Positions 55,974 through 64,000 of a stretch of DNA of 64,000 bases are shown here, one piece after another. Source of the stretch: Xanthobacter sp. NM-59. GTDB taxonomy: Bacteria; Pseudomonadota; Alphaproteobacteria; Rhizobiales; Xanthobacteraceae. The translations under genes and the position numbers were made by a program. How positions within the stretch are numbered: position 1 is the first letter of the stretch; each line of letters opens with the position of its first letter. The stretch spans positions 62,001 to 126,000 of the forward strand of contig NZ_JACBFQ010000003.1 of NCBI RefSeq assembly GCF_021401125.1, given 5' to 3'. The notes under the pieces were generated by a model. The model had not been told where the DNA came from. It saw only the letters and a list, made by a program, of their open reading frames with translations, and ran no database searches.

Positions 55974-56159
55974 TCCGGGCGCGGAACCGCCCAGGCTCCG
56001 TTACGTGATATTGCGCGCCCGCCCGCCGGGCGCCACAGTCGGGCCTCGACACTGCGCCGCAAGGGCCAGCGCTCCCCGTGGGACAGCCTCATGGGCCGAC
56101 AGCCCTGGCGACGCTCAAGCGAACCCACCCGTCGCCGGGCGAAAGCCGGAGCCGGTGGC

Positions 56160-58040
56160 ATGACACTGAAAGCCGCGCGCTCAAGACGCGGCAATCGGGA
56201 GGATGAGGCCATTTTCCGGAGACTGCGTTCTCAGCGCCGGCTGGCGCTGGCAGCCATTGCCATCGCCATGCCGCTCGCCGGCGGCGCCCACGCCAATGAC
56301 GACGTGCTGGAGCGGACCGCCGAAGGGCGGGAGCAGGTGCTGCAAACCCTTGATTACGCCAACACGCGCTATTCGCCGCTGGCGCAGATCGATGCCGGCA
56401 ATGTCGGCCGGCTGAAGGTGGCCTGGACCTTTTCCACCGGCGTGCTGCGCGGCCATGAGGGCGCGCCCCTCATCGTCGACGGCGTCATGTATGTGCACAC
56501 GCCCTTCCCCAACGTGGTCTATGCCCTCGATCTGGACCATGACGGCCGCATCCTGTGGAAATACGAGCCGCGGCAATCCCGCGAGGTGGCCGGCGTCATG
56601 TGCTGCGACCTCGTCTATCGCGGCCTGGCCTATGCCCAGGGCATGGTGTTCCTGCATCAGGCCGACACGACCATCGTCGCCCTCGACGCCCGCACCGGCG
56701 CAAAAAGGTGGTCGGCCGTGAATGGCGACCCGAAGATGGGCGAATCCAACACCGCCACCGTCATGCCGGTGAAAGACAAGCTGATTGTCGGCATCGCCGG
56801 AGCGGAGTTCGGCGCGCGCGGCCACCTCACCGCCTACAGCCTGAAGGATGGCAAGCGCCTGTGGCGCGCCTATTCCACCGGGCCCGACCAAGACATGCTG
56901 GTGGACCCGGAAAAAACCACGGAGCTGGGCCGCCCCATCGGCAAGGATTCTTCCCTCAAGACCTGGGAGAGCGACCAGTGGAAGACCGGAGGCGGCGCCA
57001 CCTGGGGCTGGTTCGCCTACGACCCGAAGCTGAACCTCATCTATTACGGCACCGCGAACCCTTCCACTTGGAACCCCACCCAGCGGCCGGGCGACAATAA
57101 ATGGAGCCAGTCCATCTTCGCCCGCGACGCGGATACGGGCATGGCGCGATGGGTCTACCAGATGACGCCCCACGACCAGTGGGACTATGACGGCGTCAAC
57201 GAGATGATCCTCACCGACCAGCCGGTGGATGGAAAGCCCACGCCCCTCCTCACCCATTTCGACCGCAACGGCTTCGCCTACACCCTGAACCGCGAGACCG
57301 GCGCCCTGCTGCGGGCGGAGAAGTACGACACCGCGGTGAACTGGGCCTCGCGCATCGACCTGGACAAAGCGAGCCCCACCTATGGCCGCCCGCAGGTGAA
57401 CGAGGCCTATTCCACCCAGGCGCGGGGCGAGGACGAGACCTATTCCGGCATCTGCCCCGCCGCCCTCGGCACCAAGAACCAGCAGCCCGCGGCCTATTCC
57501 CCGAAAACCCGGCTCTTCTACGTGCCGACCAGCCATATGTGCATGGATTACGAGCCGTTCCACGTGGACTACACCGCCGGCCAGCCTTATGTCGGCGCCA
57601 CCCTCTCAATGTATCCCGCGCCCGGCGGCGATGGACGCACCGGCGCCTTCATCGCCTGGGACGATGCGAAAGGGGCGCCCGCATGGTCCAATCCGGAGCT
57701 GTTCTCGGTCTGGTCGGGTGCGCTCGCCACCGCCGGCGACGTGGTCTTCTACGGCACGCTGGAAGGCTATCTGAAGGCCGTGGATGCGCGCACGGGCAAG
57801 GAGCTCTACCGCTTCAAGACCCCTTCCGGCATCGTCGGCAACGTCACCACTTACATGTATAAGGGCCGGCAATATATCGCGGTGCTGTCCGGTGTGGGCG
57901 GCTGGGCCGGCATCGGCCTTGCCGCCGGGCTGACCGATCCGGATGACGGCTCGGGCGCCAACGAGGCCTATGCGGCGCTCAACAGCTACACCGCGCTGGG
58001 CGGCCAGCTCACGGTGTTCGCCCTGCCCGATGGCGAGTGA
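56160..58040 (+). CDS. xoxF: XoxF-type (lanthanide-dependent) PQQ methanol dehydrogenase
   Basis: 626-residue periplasmic quinoprotein with a signal-like helix ([20 protein letters not shown]) and an eight-bladed propeller. The vicinal disulfide is Cys148-Cys149 (GVMCCDLV). The active site WDYDGVNE has Asp342 plus the extra Asp344 that coordinates a lanthanide; calcium-type MxaF enzymes have Ala there. It oxidises methanol and possibly other alcohols. The usual partner genes xoxG (cytochrome c) and xoxJ are absent nearby. The ATG at 56160 is preferred over 56091. Confidence 0.87.
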   Translation: MTLKAARSRRGNREDEAIFRRLRSQRRLALAAIAIAMPLAGGAHANDDVLERTAEGREQVLQTLDYANTRYSPLAQIDAGNVGRLKVAWTFSTGVLRGHEGAPLIVDGVMYVHTPFPNVVYALDLDHDGRILWKYEPRQSREVAGVMCCDLVYRGLAYAQGMVFLHQADTTIVALDARTGAKRWSAVNGDPKMGESNTATVMPVKDKLIVGIAGAEFGARGHLTAYSLKDGKRLWRAYSTGPDQDMLVDPEKTTELGRPIGKDSSLKTWESDQWKTGGGATWGWFAYDPKLNLIYYGTANPSTWNPTQRPGDNKWSQSIFARDADTGMARWVYQMTPHDQWDYDGVNEMILTDQPVDGKPTPLLTHFDRNGFAYTLNRETGALLRAEKYDTAVNWASRIDLDKASPTYGRPQVNEAYSTQARGEDETYSGICPAALGTKNQQPAAYSPKTRLFYVPTSHMCMDYEPFHVDYTAGQPYVGATLSMYPAPGGDGRTGAFIAWDDAKGAPAWSNPELFSVWSGALATAGDVVFYGTLEGYLKAVDARTGKELYRFKTPSGIVGNVTTYMYKGRQYIAVLSGVGGWAGIGLAAGLTDPDDGSGANEAYAALNSYTALGGQLTVFALPDGE

Positions 58041-58164
58041 GCCGCCCTGCGGGCTGGACACTCCAGACACCTTGGCAGACCCGCCAGCCATGCACTAACA
58101 CAGGGGAGCAGGCACACAGGCCGGGCGCACAAGGGCGCGCCCGGGGCGCGGGGCGGAATTGCCG

Positions 58165-59268
58165 ATGACGGTCGCGGGCGGGTGGCCAGACAGACAGCAG
58201 GCGGGCGTGCCCATCCCGGGGACGGGGGCCTTGTCCACGCCCTTCTGGAAGGCCAATCTCGCCGCCTGGCTCTTCATCTCCATGCTCGGCATCGCCACGC
58301 GAACGCTGTTCTTCGGCAGCTTCGCGGACGCCGTGATCCTCACCTTGCTGCTGGATTCCATCGGCTTCGTGCTCACCAGCCTCGCCCACGAATTCCTCAG
58401 CCGCCGGCCGCGGCCGCAATTTCCCGCGTTTCGGCTCATTCCTCTGGTCATCGTCGCCGCCATCGCGGGCGGGGCAGTGGAGATGGCGGCGGCGGAAGGG
58501 CTGCGGGCCCTGTCCTTCTCCCAAGGGGAGTTCCAGCGGGCCTTCGGCGGCCGCATCGTGCCGATGCTGTATTACACCAGCATCTTCCTGGGCTGGGCGC
58601 TGGGCTATTTCTGGTTGACCGCAGATGTGGCCGCGCGCACCGAGCATCTTCGGCGCAGCGAGGCGCAATCGGCGGCCGCGCGGGCGGAGCTGCAGCAGCT
58701 CAAGGTGCAGCTCGATCCGCACTTCCTGTTCAACGCCCTGAACACGTTGACCGCCGAAATCCCCGAGCGGCCCGAAATCGCGCTGGAAATGGTGCGGCGG
58801 ATCGCCGGCTACATGCGCTATTGCCTCGACCACAAGGAGCGCTCCGTCTGCCCCCTCGCCGACGAGATCGAGGCGGCGCGCTCGTATCTGCGCATCCAGG
58901 AGCTGCGCTTCGACGATTGCCTGACCTGCACCGTCGATCTCGACCCGCAGGCCGGAGACTTCCCGGTGCCGCACCTCATCCTCCAGGGGCTGCTGGAAAA
59001 CGCGGTGAAGCATGGGCTTAGGCCCACCACCGGCGCGCCCCTGCGGATCGATGTCGCCGTGCGGCGGCATGAGGATGTTCTGTCGGTGGTCATCACCAAT
59101 CCGGGCACCTATGCGCCGCGCAGCGGCCCCGGCTCGGGGCTCGGCCTCGTCAACATCCGCCGCCGGCTGGAGCTGCATTATCCGGGCGGGCACCACCTCG
59201 CCATTGGCCAGGAAGGGCCGCTGGTGGTGGCCCGCATGAGCCTCAAGGGACCCATATGCTTCGCGTGA
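58165..59268 (+). CDS. LytS/YehU-type sensor histidine kinase
   Basis: About 367 residues. An N-terminal membrane part of four helices is followed by a His_kinase-type dimerisation domain with the H-box QLDPHFLFNALN. An ATPase domain with LLENAVKHG and GSGLGLVNI completes it. It probably phosphorylates the LytTR regulator whose start overlaps its end by 13 bp. The start is taken at the ATG at 58165; TTG at 58159 is also in frame. The signal is unknown. Confidence 0.85.
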   Translation: MTVAGGWPDRQQAGVPIPGTGALSTPFWKANLAAWLFISMLGIATRTLFFGSFADAVILTLLLDSIGFVLTSLAHEFLSRRPRPQFPAFRLIPLVIVAAIAGGAVEMAAAEGLRALSFSQGEFQRAFGGRIVPMLYYTSIFLGWALGYFWLTADVAARTEHLRRSEAQSAAARAELQQLKVQLDPHFLFNALNTLTAEIPERPEIALEMVRRIAGYMRYCLDHKERSVCPLADEIEAARSYLRIQELRFDDCLTCTVDLDPQAGDFPVPHLILQGLLENAVKHGLRPTTGAPLRIDVAVRRHEDVLSVVITNPGTYAPRSGPGSGLGLVNIRRRLELHYPGGHHLAIGQEGPLVVARMSLKGPICFA

Positions 59269-59954
59269 TGGTGGTGGACGACGAGCCGCCGGCCCGCCGC
59301 AGCCTCAAGCGGCTCCTTTCGGCCCATCCGGACCTGATGGTGGCGCGCGAGGCCGGCAGCCTCGCGGAAGCGCGCGACAGCCTTGCCAGCGTGCGCCCGG
59401 ACATCCTGTTCCTCGATGTGGAGCTGGGGGACGGCAAGGGCTTCGAGGTTCTCACCCAGGGCGAGGTGAGGCCGGATATCGTGTTCGTCACCGCCTATAG
59501 CAGCTATGCGGTGGAAGCCTTCGCGGTGGAGGCGGCGGACTATCTGCTGAAGCCGGTGGAGCCGGAACGCCTCGCCCTCACCCTCCAGCGCCTGCGCGAG
59601 CGGCGCGCCCACCGGGCCGACCAGGAGCGCAAGCTGCGCATCCAGATGCCAGGCCGGCACGTGATGGTGGCGCAGAGCCGCATTCTCTCCCTCACGGCGG
59701 AAGGGGATTTCACCCGCATCCTCGTGAGCGACGAGAAGGAATTGCTGGTCTGCCGCCTGCTCGGCCAGTTCGAGGCCGAGCTGCCCGACCCGCCCTTTCG
59801 CCGCCTCAGCCGCTCGCTCATCGTCAATATGGGGCAGGTGCAGCGGGTGGAGAACATGGAAGGCGGCCGCGCGCGGCTGGTGCTCGGGCCGCAGGCCCAT
59901 TGCCTCTCCCTCGGCCGGGCCGCCGCGCGCCGGCTGAAGGACGCCGGCGCCTAG
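59256..59954 (+). CDS. LytTR-family response regulator
   Basis: 232 residues. The receiver has DDEPPARRSLKRLL, the phosphorylated Asp in ILFLDVELGDG and Lys in LLKPVEPERL. The LytTR DNA-binding domain (about 130-232) contains TAEGDFTRILV and RRLSRSLIVNMGQV. It is translationally coupled to the kinase. Targets are unknown; xoxF just upstream is one possible candidate. Confidence 0.87.
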   Translation: MLRVMVVDDEPPARRSLKRLLSAHPDLMVAREAGSLAEARDSLASVRPDILFLDVELGDGKGFEVLTQGEVRPDIVFVTAYSSYAVEAFAVEAADYLLKPVEPERLALTLQRLRERRAHRADQERKLRIQMPGRHVMVAQSRILSLTAEGDFTRILVSDEKELLVCRLLGQFEAELPDPPFRRLSRSLIVNMGQVQRVENMEGGRARLVLGPQAHCLSLGRAAARRLKDAGA

Positions 59955-59970
59955 AGCCCTTCCGCGCGCC

Positions 59971-60000
59971 GCGGGAACCGGTTCGCATAAAGGATACGCA
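59971..60000 (-). repeat. Dispersed intergenic palindromic repeat, minus-strand copy
   Basis: Read on the minus strand it gives TGCGTATCCTTTATGCGAAC and then CGGTTCCCGC, with 16 bp identical to the copy at 55441. It lies between the two convergent LytTR genes. Confidence 0.55.
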
Positions 60001-60242
60001 CGAAAACAGAAGGATAGGTGGCTTCGACGTCTCCATGAAAAGCTGAAGCAGCCTGAGCACCGCATCCCGGCCCAAGCGGGCGTGCTCCGGCACGGGCGCC
60101 GCGCGGCTGGAGTGCGACCGGAATAGTGTCCCGCAACGGCTCAAGCGCGCCTGAGAGGCGGAACCGCTGCATTCAGGCACCCTTGGCGCGGGTGATGAGA
60201 GGGATCCAAACGGGGGGCGTCCCCTGCCCCGACAGCGTGGCC
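60001..60242. other. Gap between convergent LytTR regulator genes
   Basis: No gene recognised. With the repeat at 59971 it separates the two tail-to-tail two-component pairs. Confidence 0.4.
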
Positions 60243-60971
60243 TCAGCCCTCCGGGCCCGCGCCGGTCGCCCCGTCCATGGCCTCGCGCAGGCGTGCCGCG
60301 GCGGCCCGGCCGATAATAAGGGGTTCCACCAATCCCAGCAGGGTCACGCGCACCGCATCGCGGCTGCGGGCATCGACGCTGCGCACGCGGTCCCGATTGA
60401 CGATGAGCGAACGCCCCAACCGGAAGAAGGGGGGCGACGGCAGCAGCGTCTCGAACTGGCCTAGGCTGCGCAGCATCATGACCGCCGGCCGCGCGGACAG
60501 GAGGACATGGCTGAAATCCCCCTCCGCGCGCACCGCCACGATGTCCGCCACCGCCGAGAACACCACGCGGTTGGCGGATCGCAGCTCGATCAACTCGCCG
60601 GTCTCCCTGCGCTCGCCGGAGAGCTGGCGTTGCACGCGGTCGAGGGCAGCATGGAAGCGCTCGGGCGCGACCGGCTTCAGCAGATAGTCCACCGCATCCA
60701 CGGCGAACGCCTCCACCGCATATTCGGCATGGGCGGTGACGAAGATCACCTTCGGCGGCTCGTCCACCGCCGCCAGCAGGTCGAAGCCATCCCCGCCATT
60801 CAGGCGAATGTCCAGGAAGACAAGGTGGGGCCGGGTGGCGGCGATCAGCTCCAGCGTCTGCGCCACGCTCTCCGCCTCGCCGACGATTTCCACATCGTCC
60901 CGCCCGGCCGCCAGGCGGCGCATGGCGCGCCGCGCCAGCGGCTCGTCATCGGCAATCAGAACGCGGAGCAC
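60243..60971 (-). CDS. LytTR-family response regulator (second pair)
   Basis: 242 residues. The receiver has DDEPLARRAMRRL, phospho-Asp in LVFLDIRLNGGDG and Lys in LLKPVAPERF. The C-terminal LytTR domain contains RAEGDFSHVLL and FRLGRSLIVNRDRVRSV. It is a paralogue of the regulator at 59256 with the same architecture. Its start overlaps the kinase end by 16 bp. Confidence 0.87.
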   Translation of the reverse strand: MLRVLIADDEPLARRAMRRLAAGRDDVEIVGEAESVAQTLELIAATRPHLVFLDIRLNGGDGFDLLAAVDEPPKVIFVTAHAEYAVEAFAVDAVDYLLKPVAPERFHAALDRVQRQLSGERRETGELIELRSANRVVFSAVADIVAVRAEGDFSHVLLSARPAVMMLRSLGQFETLLPSPPFFRLGRSLIVNRDRVRSVDARSRDAVRVTLLGLVEPLIIGRAAAARLREAMDGATGAGPEG

Positions 60972-62068
60972 GGCTCCCCCTCCAGTCGCAGCACGGCGAC
61001 GACGCGCCCTCCGCCGGGCGCGCCATCATCACCGGGGGCCTGCTGCAGCGCAAAAGTGTGGCGGCCGGGATAATGGACGTCAAGCCGCCGCCACACATTC
61101 GCAAGGCCGATGCCATGATGGCGCGCGGCACCCCCCGCGGCAGCGAGGCGGCCGGTGTTCGACACCTCCACCCGCAGCGCCTGCCCCTCCGCCGCCACCG
61201 CCACGCGCACGTCCAGCCGCCGCGAGCGGTCGCCGTGCTCGAAGGCGTTTTCCACCAAAGGCTGCAGCAGCAGGTTGGCGATCGGCCAGGAGGCGACCGC
61301 TGGATCCGTCTCTACCACCGCCTGCACCCGCTCGCCGAAGCGCGCCTTCTGGATGCGCAGATAGGCGGAAAGTCCCTCCACCTCCGCCGCGACCGACACC
61401 ACCGGGTGGCGAATGCCCGCCAGCAGGTGGCGCAGATATTGGGTGAGGTCGCGGATCATGGCCAAGGCGGCATCGGGATGTTCCGGCACCTCCTCCGCCA
61501 GTCCATTGAGGGCGTTGAACAGGAAGTGCGGATCGAGCTGAAGCTGAAGGGAGCGGATCTCGGCCTTCAGCGCGTCCATCCGCGCCGCCACCGCCCGCTC
61601 ACGCGCGCGCTGCCTGGCCTGCTCCGCCCGCACCCAGAAATAGCAGATGCTCCAGGCCAGGAAGGCCAGGCTATAGTGCGCGAGGGGCAGGATCACCTGC
61701 TCCAGGGGATCCCAATCGGGAACGCGCCACCCCAAGGCGCTCCGCACCACGCCGATACCCGCGAGCCCAAGCCCCGCCGCAAGCGGCGAGAACAGCGTCA
61801 CAAGGCCCACCGTGCGCAGGTTCAGCTGGCCCTCGGCGCACAACCGCCCGTAGAGCCAGCGCAGGCCCGCGGACAGGAGCACCCACGCGGCATAGGCAAT
61901 AAGGGTGAGCACCACCGCTTCCGGCAGCGCACCATAGAGCAGCTGGCGGTTCACCAGGTCCACCACGGCGAACAGGCCCCAGCCGACCAGTTGCGCGGTC
62001 CAGAATGAGGCTCGCGGCTCTCGCGTCGGCGCGATGGCCGCCCCTGCCGTTACTCCGCCAGCGTCCAC
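60956..62068 (-). CDS. LytS/YehU-type sensor histidine kinase (second pair)
   Basis: 370 residues from a GTG at 62068 preceded by GAGGGGC. Four membrane helices (WTAQLVGWGLFAVVDLV, VVLTLIAYAAWVLLSAG and others) are followed by a coiled coil, the H-box QLDPHFLFNALN and an ATPase domain with LVENAFEHG and GIGLANV. It partners the LytTR regulator at 60243. Its sensory part differs from that of the other kinase, so it likely senses a different cue. Confidence 0.86.
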   Translation of the reverse strand: MDAGGVTAGAAIAPTREPRASFWTAQLVGWGLFAVVDLVNRQLLYGALPEAVVLTLIAYAAWVLLSAGLRWLYGRLCAEGQLNLRTVGLVTLFSPLAAGLGLAGIGVVRSALGWRVPDWDPLEQVILPLAHYSLAFLAWSICYFWVRAEQARQRARERAVAARMDALKAEIRSLQLQLDPHFLFNALNGLAEEVPEHPDAALAMIRDLTQYLRHLLAGIRHPVVSVAAEVEGLSAYLRIQKARFGERVQAVVETDPAVASWPIANLLLQPLVENAFEHGDRSRRLDVRVAVAAEGQALRVEVSNTGRLAAAGGAARHHGIGLANVWRRLDVHYPGRHTFALQQAPGDDGAPGGGRVVAVLRLEGEPCSAF

Positions 62069-62340
62069 CGCAGCCCCTCCGGGCCGCCCAGCATGCGGAC
62101 GACCTCCCCCATCGATCAGTATTCACCAGCGCCACCAGCGTCAATTGCTCGAATCCCGCCACAAAAAGGCCGCGCCGGCGCCATCGCCGCCTTTGGTGCG
62201 CGGGGCCAGCCCATGGGGCCACCTGCCACGATCATCGACTTTTCTGCCGCGCTCATCGACTAGCGCGGCCCGGCGCGATGATCATCTGGGGAAGACATGC
62301 CATCTGCTCGCTTCGAGACAGGAAACGGAGCACCACAGCG
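62069..62340. other. Upstream region, nothing recognised
   Basis: This stretch lies between the divergent kinase gene and the repeat-protein fragment. No gene, repeat or operator is recognised. Confidence 0.35.
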
Positions 62341-63096
62341 ATGGACATGGCGAACACTTCTGCGCGCGGTCCTGAAGGTCTGCCGGGCGCGAGCGCGGCG
62401 GGCCAGCCGGGTCGCATCGGTTCCGTGACACTGCCCACCAATGGCCCGCTCAGCACCATCACCGGGTTCGACCCCACGGCGGACCAGCTGGATCTCGGCT
62501 CCTCTTCCGTTCACGACCTGATCGTCGAGGACCGGGCCGAGGGCCTCGCCTTCACCGATCCCGGGAGCGGACGGGCGGTGCCGATCGAGGGCGTGTCGCT
62601 CGGCCGGCTCACCGTGGACAGCTTCGTGCCGGTGAAAAACCACCATCTGCGCATGGGCCTCAGCGGCACCCTGGCGTCGAAACAGGGCCAGGAGGCGGCC
62701 CCGCACACGGTCTATGCCCGCTCCCGTAAGGCGGGGCAGCTGGACCGCGTCACCTTCGATCCCGCCACCGACGTGGGGGACTGCCGCACTTACGGCAGCC
62801 GCGAGCAGTTGTTCACGATGGACAGAACCGGGGGTTCCGTCATCGGCGACCCGGCCACCGGCCAGCCCCCTGTCCCGCGCCACATGAAGATGGCGGAGCT
62901 GTCCGCCGGCACCTTCCTCTTCACCGGCTCCCAGGCGCGGGAAGACCATGTCTGGTCGCAGCTCGGCCTCACTGCGCTGCCGGAGACGCTGGTCATCGCG
63001 CACCGCACCATCGCCACCGGGCGCTGGCCCACCGCGGCCGGCACCGGCGCGCCGCCATCCGGCGACGCCGCGCACGCCACCGCCGGCAGCGGCTAG
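62341..63096 (+). CDS. Fragment of a large modular repeat protein (two tandem modules)
   Basis: 251 residues with no signal peptide. Two related modules are seen. One contains ITGFDPTADQLDLGSS, VPIEGVSLGRLTVDSFV and HTVYARSRKAGQLDRV; the next has FDPATDVGDCRTYGSREQLF and AELSAGTFLFTGSQAREDH. This is the style of secreted RTX/chitinase-like giant proteins that place such modules before Calx-beta repeats. It ends early in a Pro/Gly/Ala linker. The following sequence carries Calx-beta modules in another frame, so this is probably the front piece of a broken gene. Confidence 0.5.
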   Translation: MDMANTSARGPEGLPGASAAGQPGRIGSVTLPTNGPLSTITGFDPTADQLDLGSSSVHDLIVEDRAEGLAFTDPGSGRAVPIEGVSLGRLTVDSFVPVKNHHLRMGLSGTLASKQGQEAAPHTVYARSRKAGQLDRVTFDPATDVGDCRTYGSREQLFTMDRTGGSVIGDPATGQPPVPRHMKMAELSAGTFLFTGSQAREDHVWSQLGLTALPETLVIAHRTIATGRWPTAAGTGAPPSGDAAHATAGSG

Positions 63097-63110
63097 GTCG
63101 CCCAATCCGG

Positions 63111-64000
63111 CCCCTCACCTTCGCGCCGGGCGAAATCCGGGCGGAGGTCCCCATCCCCGTCATCGGCGCCACGACGGCACAAGCCGACGAGCGCCTTACG
63201 CTGACGCTCTCCGACGCGAGCGGCGCCAGCCTCGCCACCACTACCGGAACCATCATGAACGACGACACCAACAGCACCGACACCATCAGCTTCAGCGTCC
63301 GCGACAACTGGACCGCCGGCTTCGTGGGCGACATGACGCTGACCGCCCAGGCCGCCCTCGATGGCTGGACCGTGGCGTTCGACGCCCCATTCGAGATCTC
63401 CAACATCTGGAATGCGGAGATCGTCAGCCATGTGGGCGATCATTATGTGATCCGCAACGCCGCCTGGAACGGCACCGTGGCCGCTGCTGGCGAGGTGAGC
63501 TTCGGCTTCCAGGCCTCCCCGGGCGGCGCCACCGCCACCGTGAGCGATTTCGTCCTCAACGGCACGGCCGTGGACGGCGGCGGTGATCCCACGCCGGAGC
63601 TGCCCGCCCTCGCCATCACCGACGCCCAGGTGACCGAAGGCGATGACGGCACCTCCTATCTCACCTTCACGGTGAGCCTGTCGGCGGCCTCCGCGTCCGA
63701 TGTCAGCGTGCATTTCGCCACCGCCGACGGCAGCGCCACTGCGGGCGAGGACTATGTCGCGAAGAGCGGCAGCCTCACCTTCGCCGCCGGCGAGACGGAA
63801 AAGACCATCCGCGTGGCCGTGCACGGCGACACCGCGGTGGAAGGCAATGAGACGCTCACGCTCAGCCTCTCCTCCCCTTCCGGCGCGACTTTGGCCGATG
63901 CCAGCGCCACCGGCACTATCACCAATGACGATGTCGCCCCGCCCGCCGTGCTGCCCACCGTCTCGGTGTCCGGCACCACGGTGGTGGAGGGCAATCCCGG
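63111..64000 (+). pseudogene. Calx-beta / CBM2-like module protein, no start, open at the window end
   Basis: A frame shifted from the preceding fragment begins inside a Calx-beta module (LTFAPGEIRAEVPIPVIGAT ... TGTIMNDDT). It passes through a CBM2-like cellulose- or chitin-binding module (VRDNWTAGFVGDMTLTA ... GWTVAFDAPFEISNIWNAEI) and a second Calx-beta module (VTEGDDGTSYLTFTVSLS ... YVAKSGSLTFAAGE). It then enters a third at the window edge. These domains are typical of secreted adhesins or polysaccharide enzymes. No signal peptide or start is visible, and the first module lacks its N-terminal half. It is called broken rather than complete, but the 3' part lies outside. Confidence 0.55.

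Noticed and set aside
1-64000. tRNA, rRNA and riboswitch genes
   Set aside because: No clover-leaf with a TTCGANTCC-like arm, rRNA segment or known aptamer core was noticed. A covariance search would be needed to exclude them fully.

Overview
The window is GC-rich (roughly two thirds G+C by eye) and coding-dense. Many genes overlap by 4 bp (ATGA or GTGA). The gene content (ben/cat/pca aromatic catabolism, XoxF-type methanol dehydrogenase, AAHS transporters, an ars operon with ACR3, arsH and an MFS gene, and kdpFABCDE) and short intergenic palindromes of a type common in Hyphomicrobiales point to an alphaproteobacterium, probably in or near the Xanthobacteraceae. The taxonomic call is inference; no rRNA or tRNA gene was seen.

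Layout. (1) 1-2.4 kb: a carboxylesterase cut by the window edge, an alpha/beta-hydrolase pseudogene with several frameshifts, and a LysR C-terminal remnant. (2) 2.4-5.3 kb: two tandem, translationally coupled dynamin-like GTPases starting 10 bp after pcaD. (3) 5.3-20.9 kb: a complete benzoate-to-TCA route. The minus-strand series catB-benABC-benK-catC-catA-pcaD is divergent from a CatR/BenM-type LysR gene. benD sits with a second AAHS transporter. An IclR (PcaR-like) regulator is divergent from pcaIJ-pcaF. Benzoate is taken up, dihydroxylated (BenABC), rearomatised to catechol (BenD), ring-cleaved (CatA), converted to 3-oxoadipate (CatB, CatC, PcaD), activated (PcaIJ) and thiolysed (PcaF). Matches to the BenM/CatM operator pattern lie at both catabolic promoter regions, and a PcaR/PcaU-like palindrome lies before pcaI. 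(4) 20.9-26.8 kb: a decayed accessory zone holding transposase remnants, an intact TauE/SafE-LysR pair, a ruined type I-E CRISPR-Cas locus (frameshifted cas3, casA remnant, leader and two repeats) and the tail of a possible DNA methyltransferase.

(5) 27.0-35.3 kb: a metal (probably copper or silver) resistance block of sensor kinase, RND adaptor, CusA/CzcA pump, small periplasmic protein and Tat-exported multicopper oxidase. No response regulator is adjacent. (6) 35.6-39.4 kb: a SpoIIAA-like protein, a chemoreceptor and an amidase. (7) 39.7-44.0 kb: an arsenic operon with arsR, two unrelated arsenate reductases, acr3, arsH and an MFS exporter. (8) 44.0-52.1 kb: the Kdp potassium ATPase and its KdpDE system, with KdpF and an extra 27-residue membrane peptide. 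(9) 52.5-62.1 kb: a second chemoreceptor, a luciferase-like monooxygenase, YbaK, an orphan XoxF and two convergent LytS/LytTR two-component pairs. (10) 62.3-64.0 kb: broken pieces of a large modular repeat protein (Calx-beta and CBM2-like modules) running off the end.

The best candidate for something undescribed is the tandem dynamin-like GTPase pair at the end of the catechol operon. The CRISPR relic, the convergent LytTR pairs, the extra kdp peptide and the orphan XoxF are the next most interesting.
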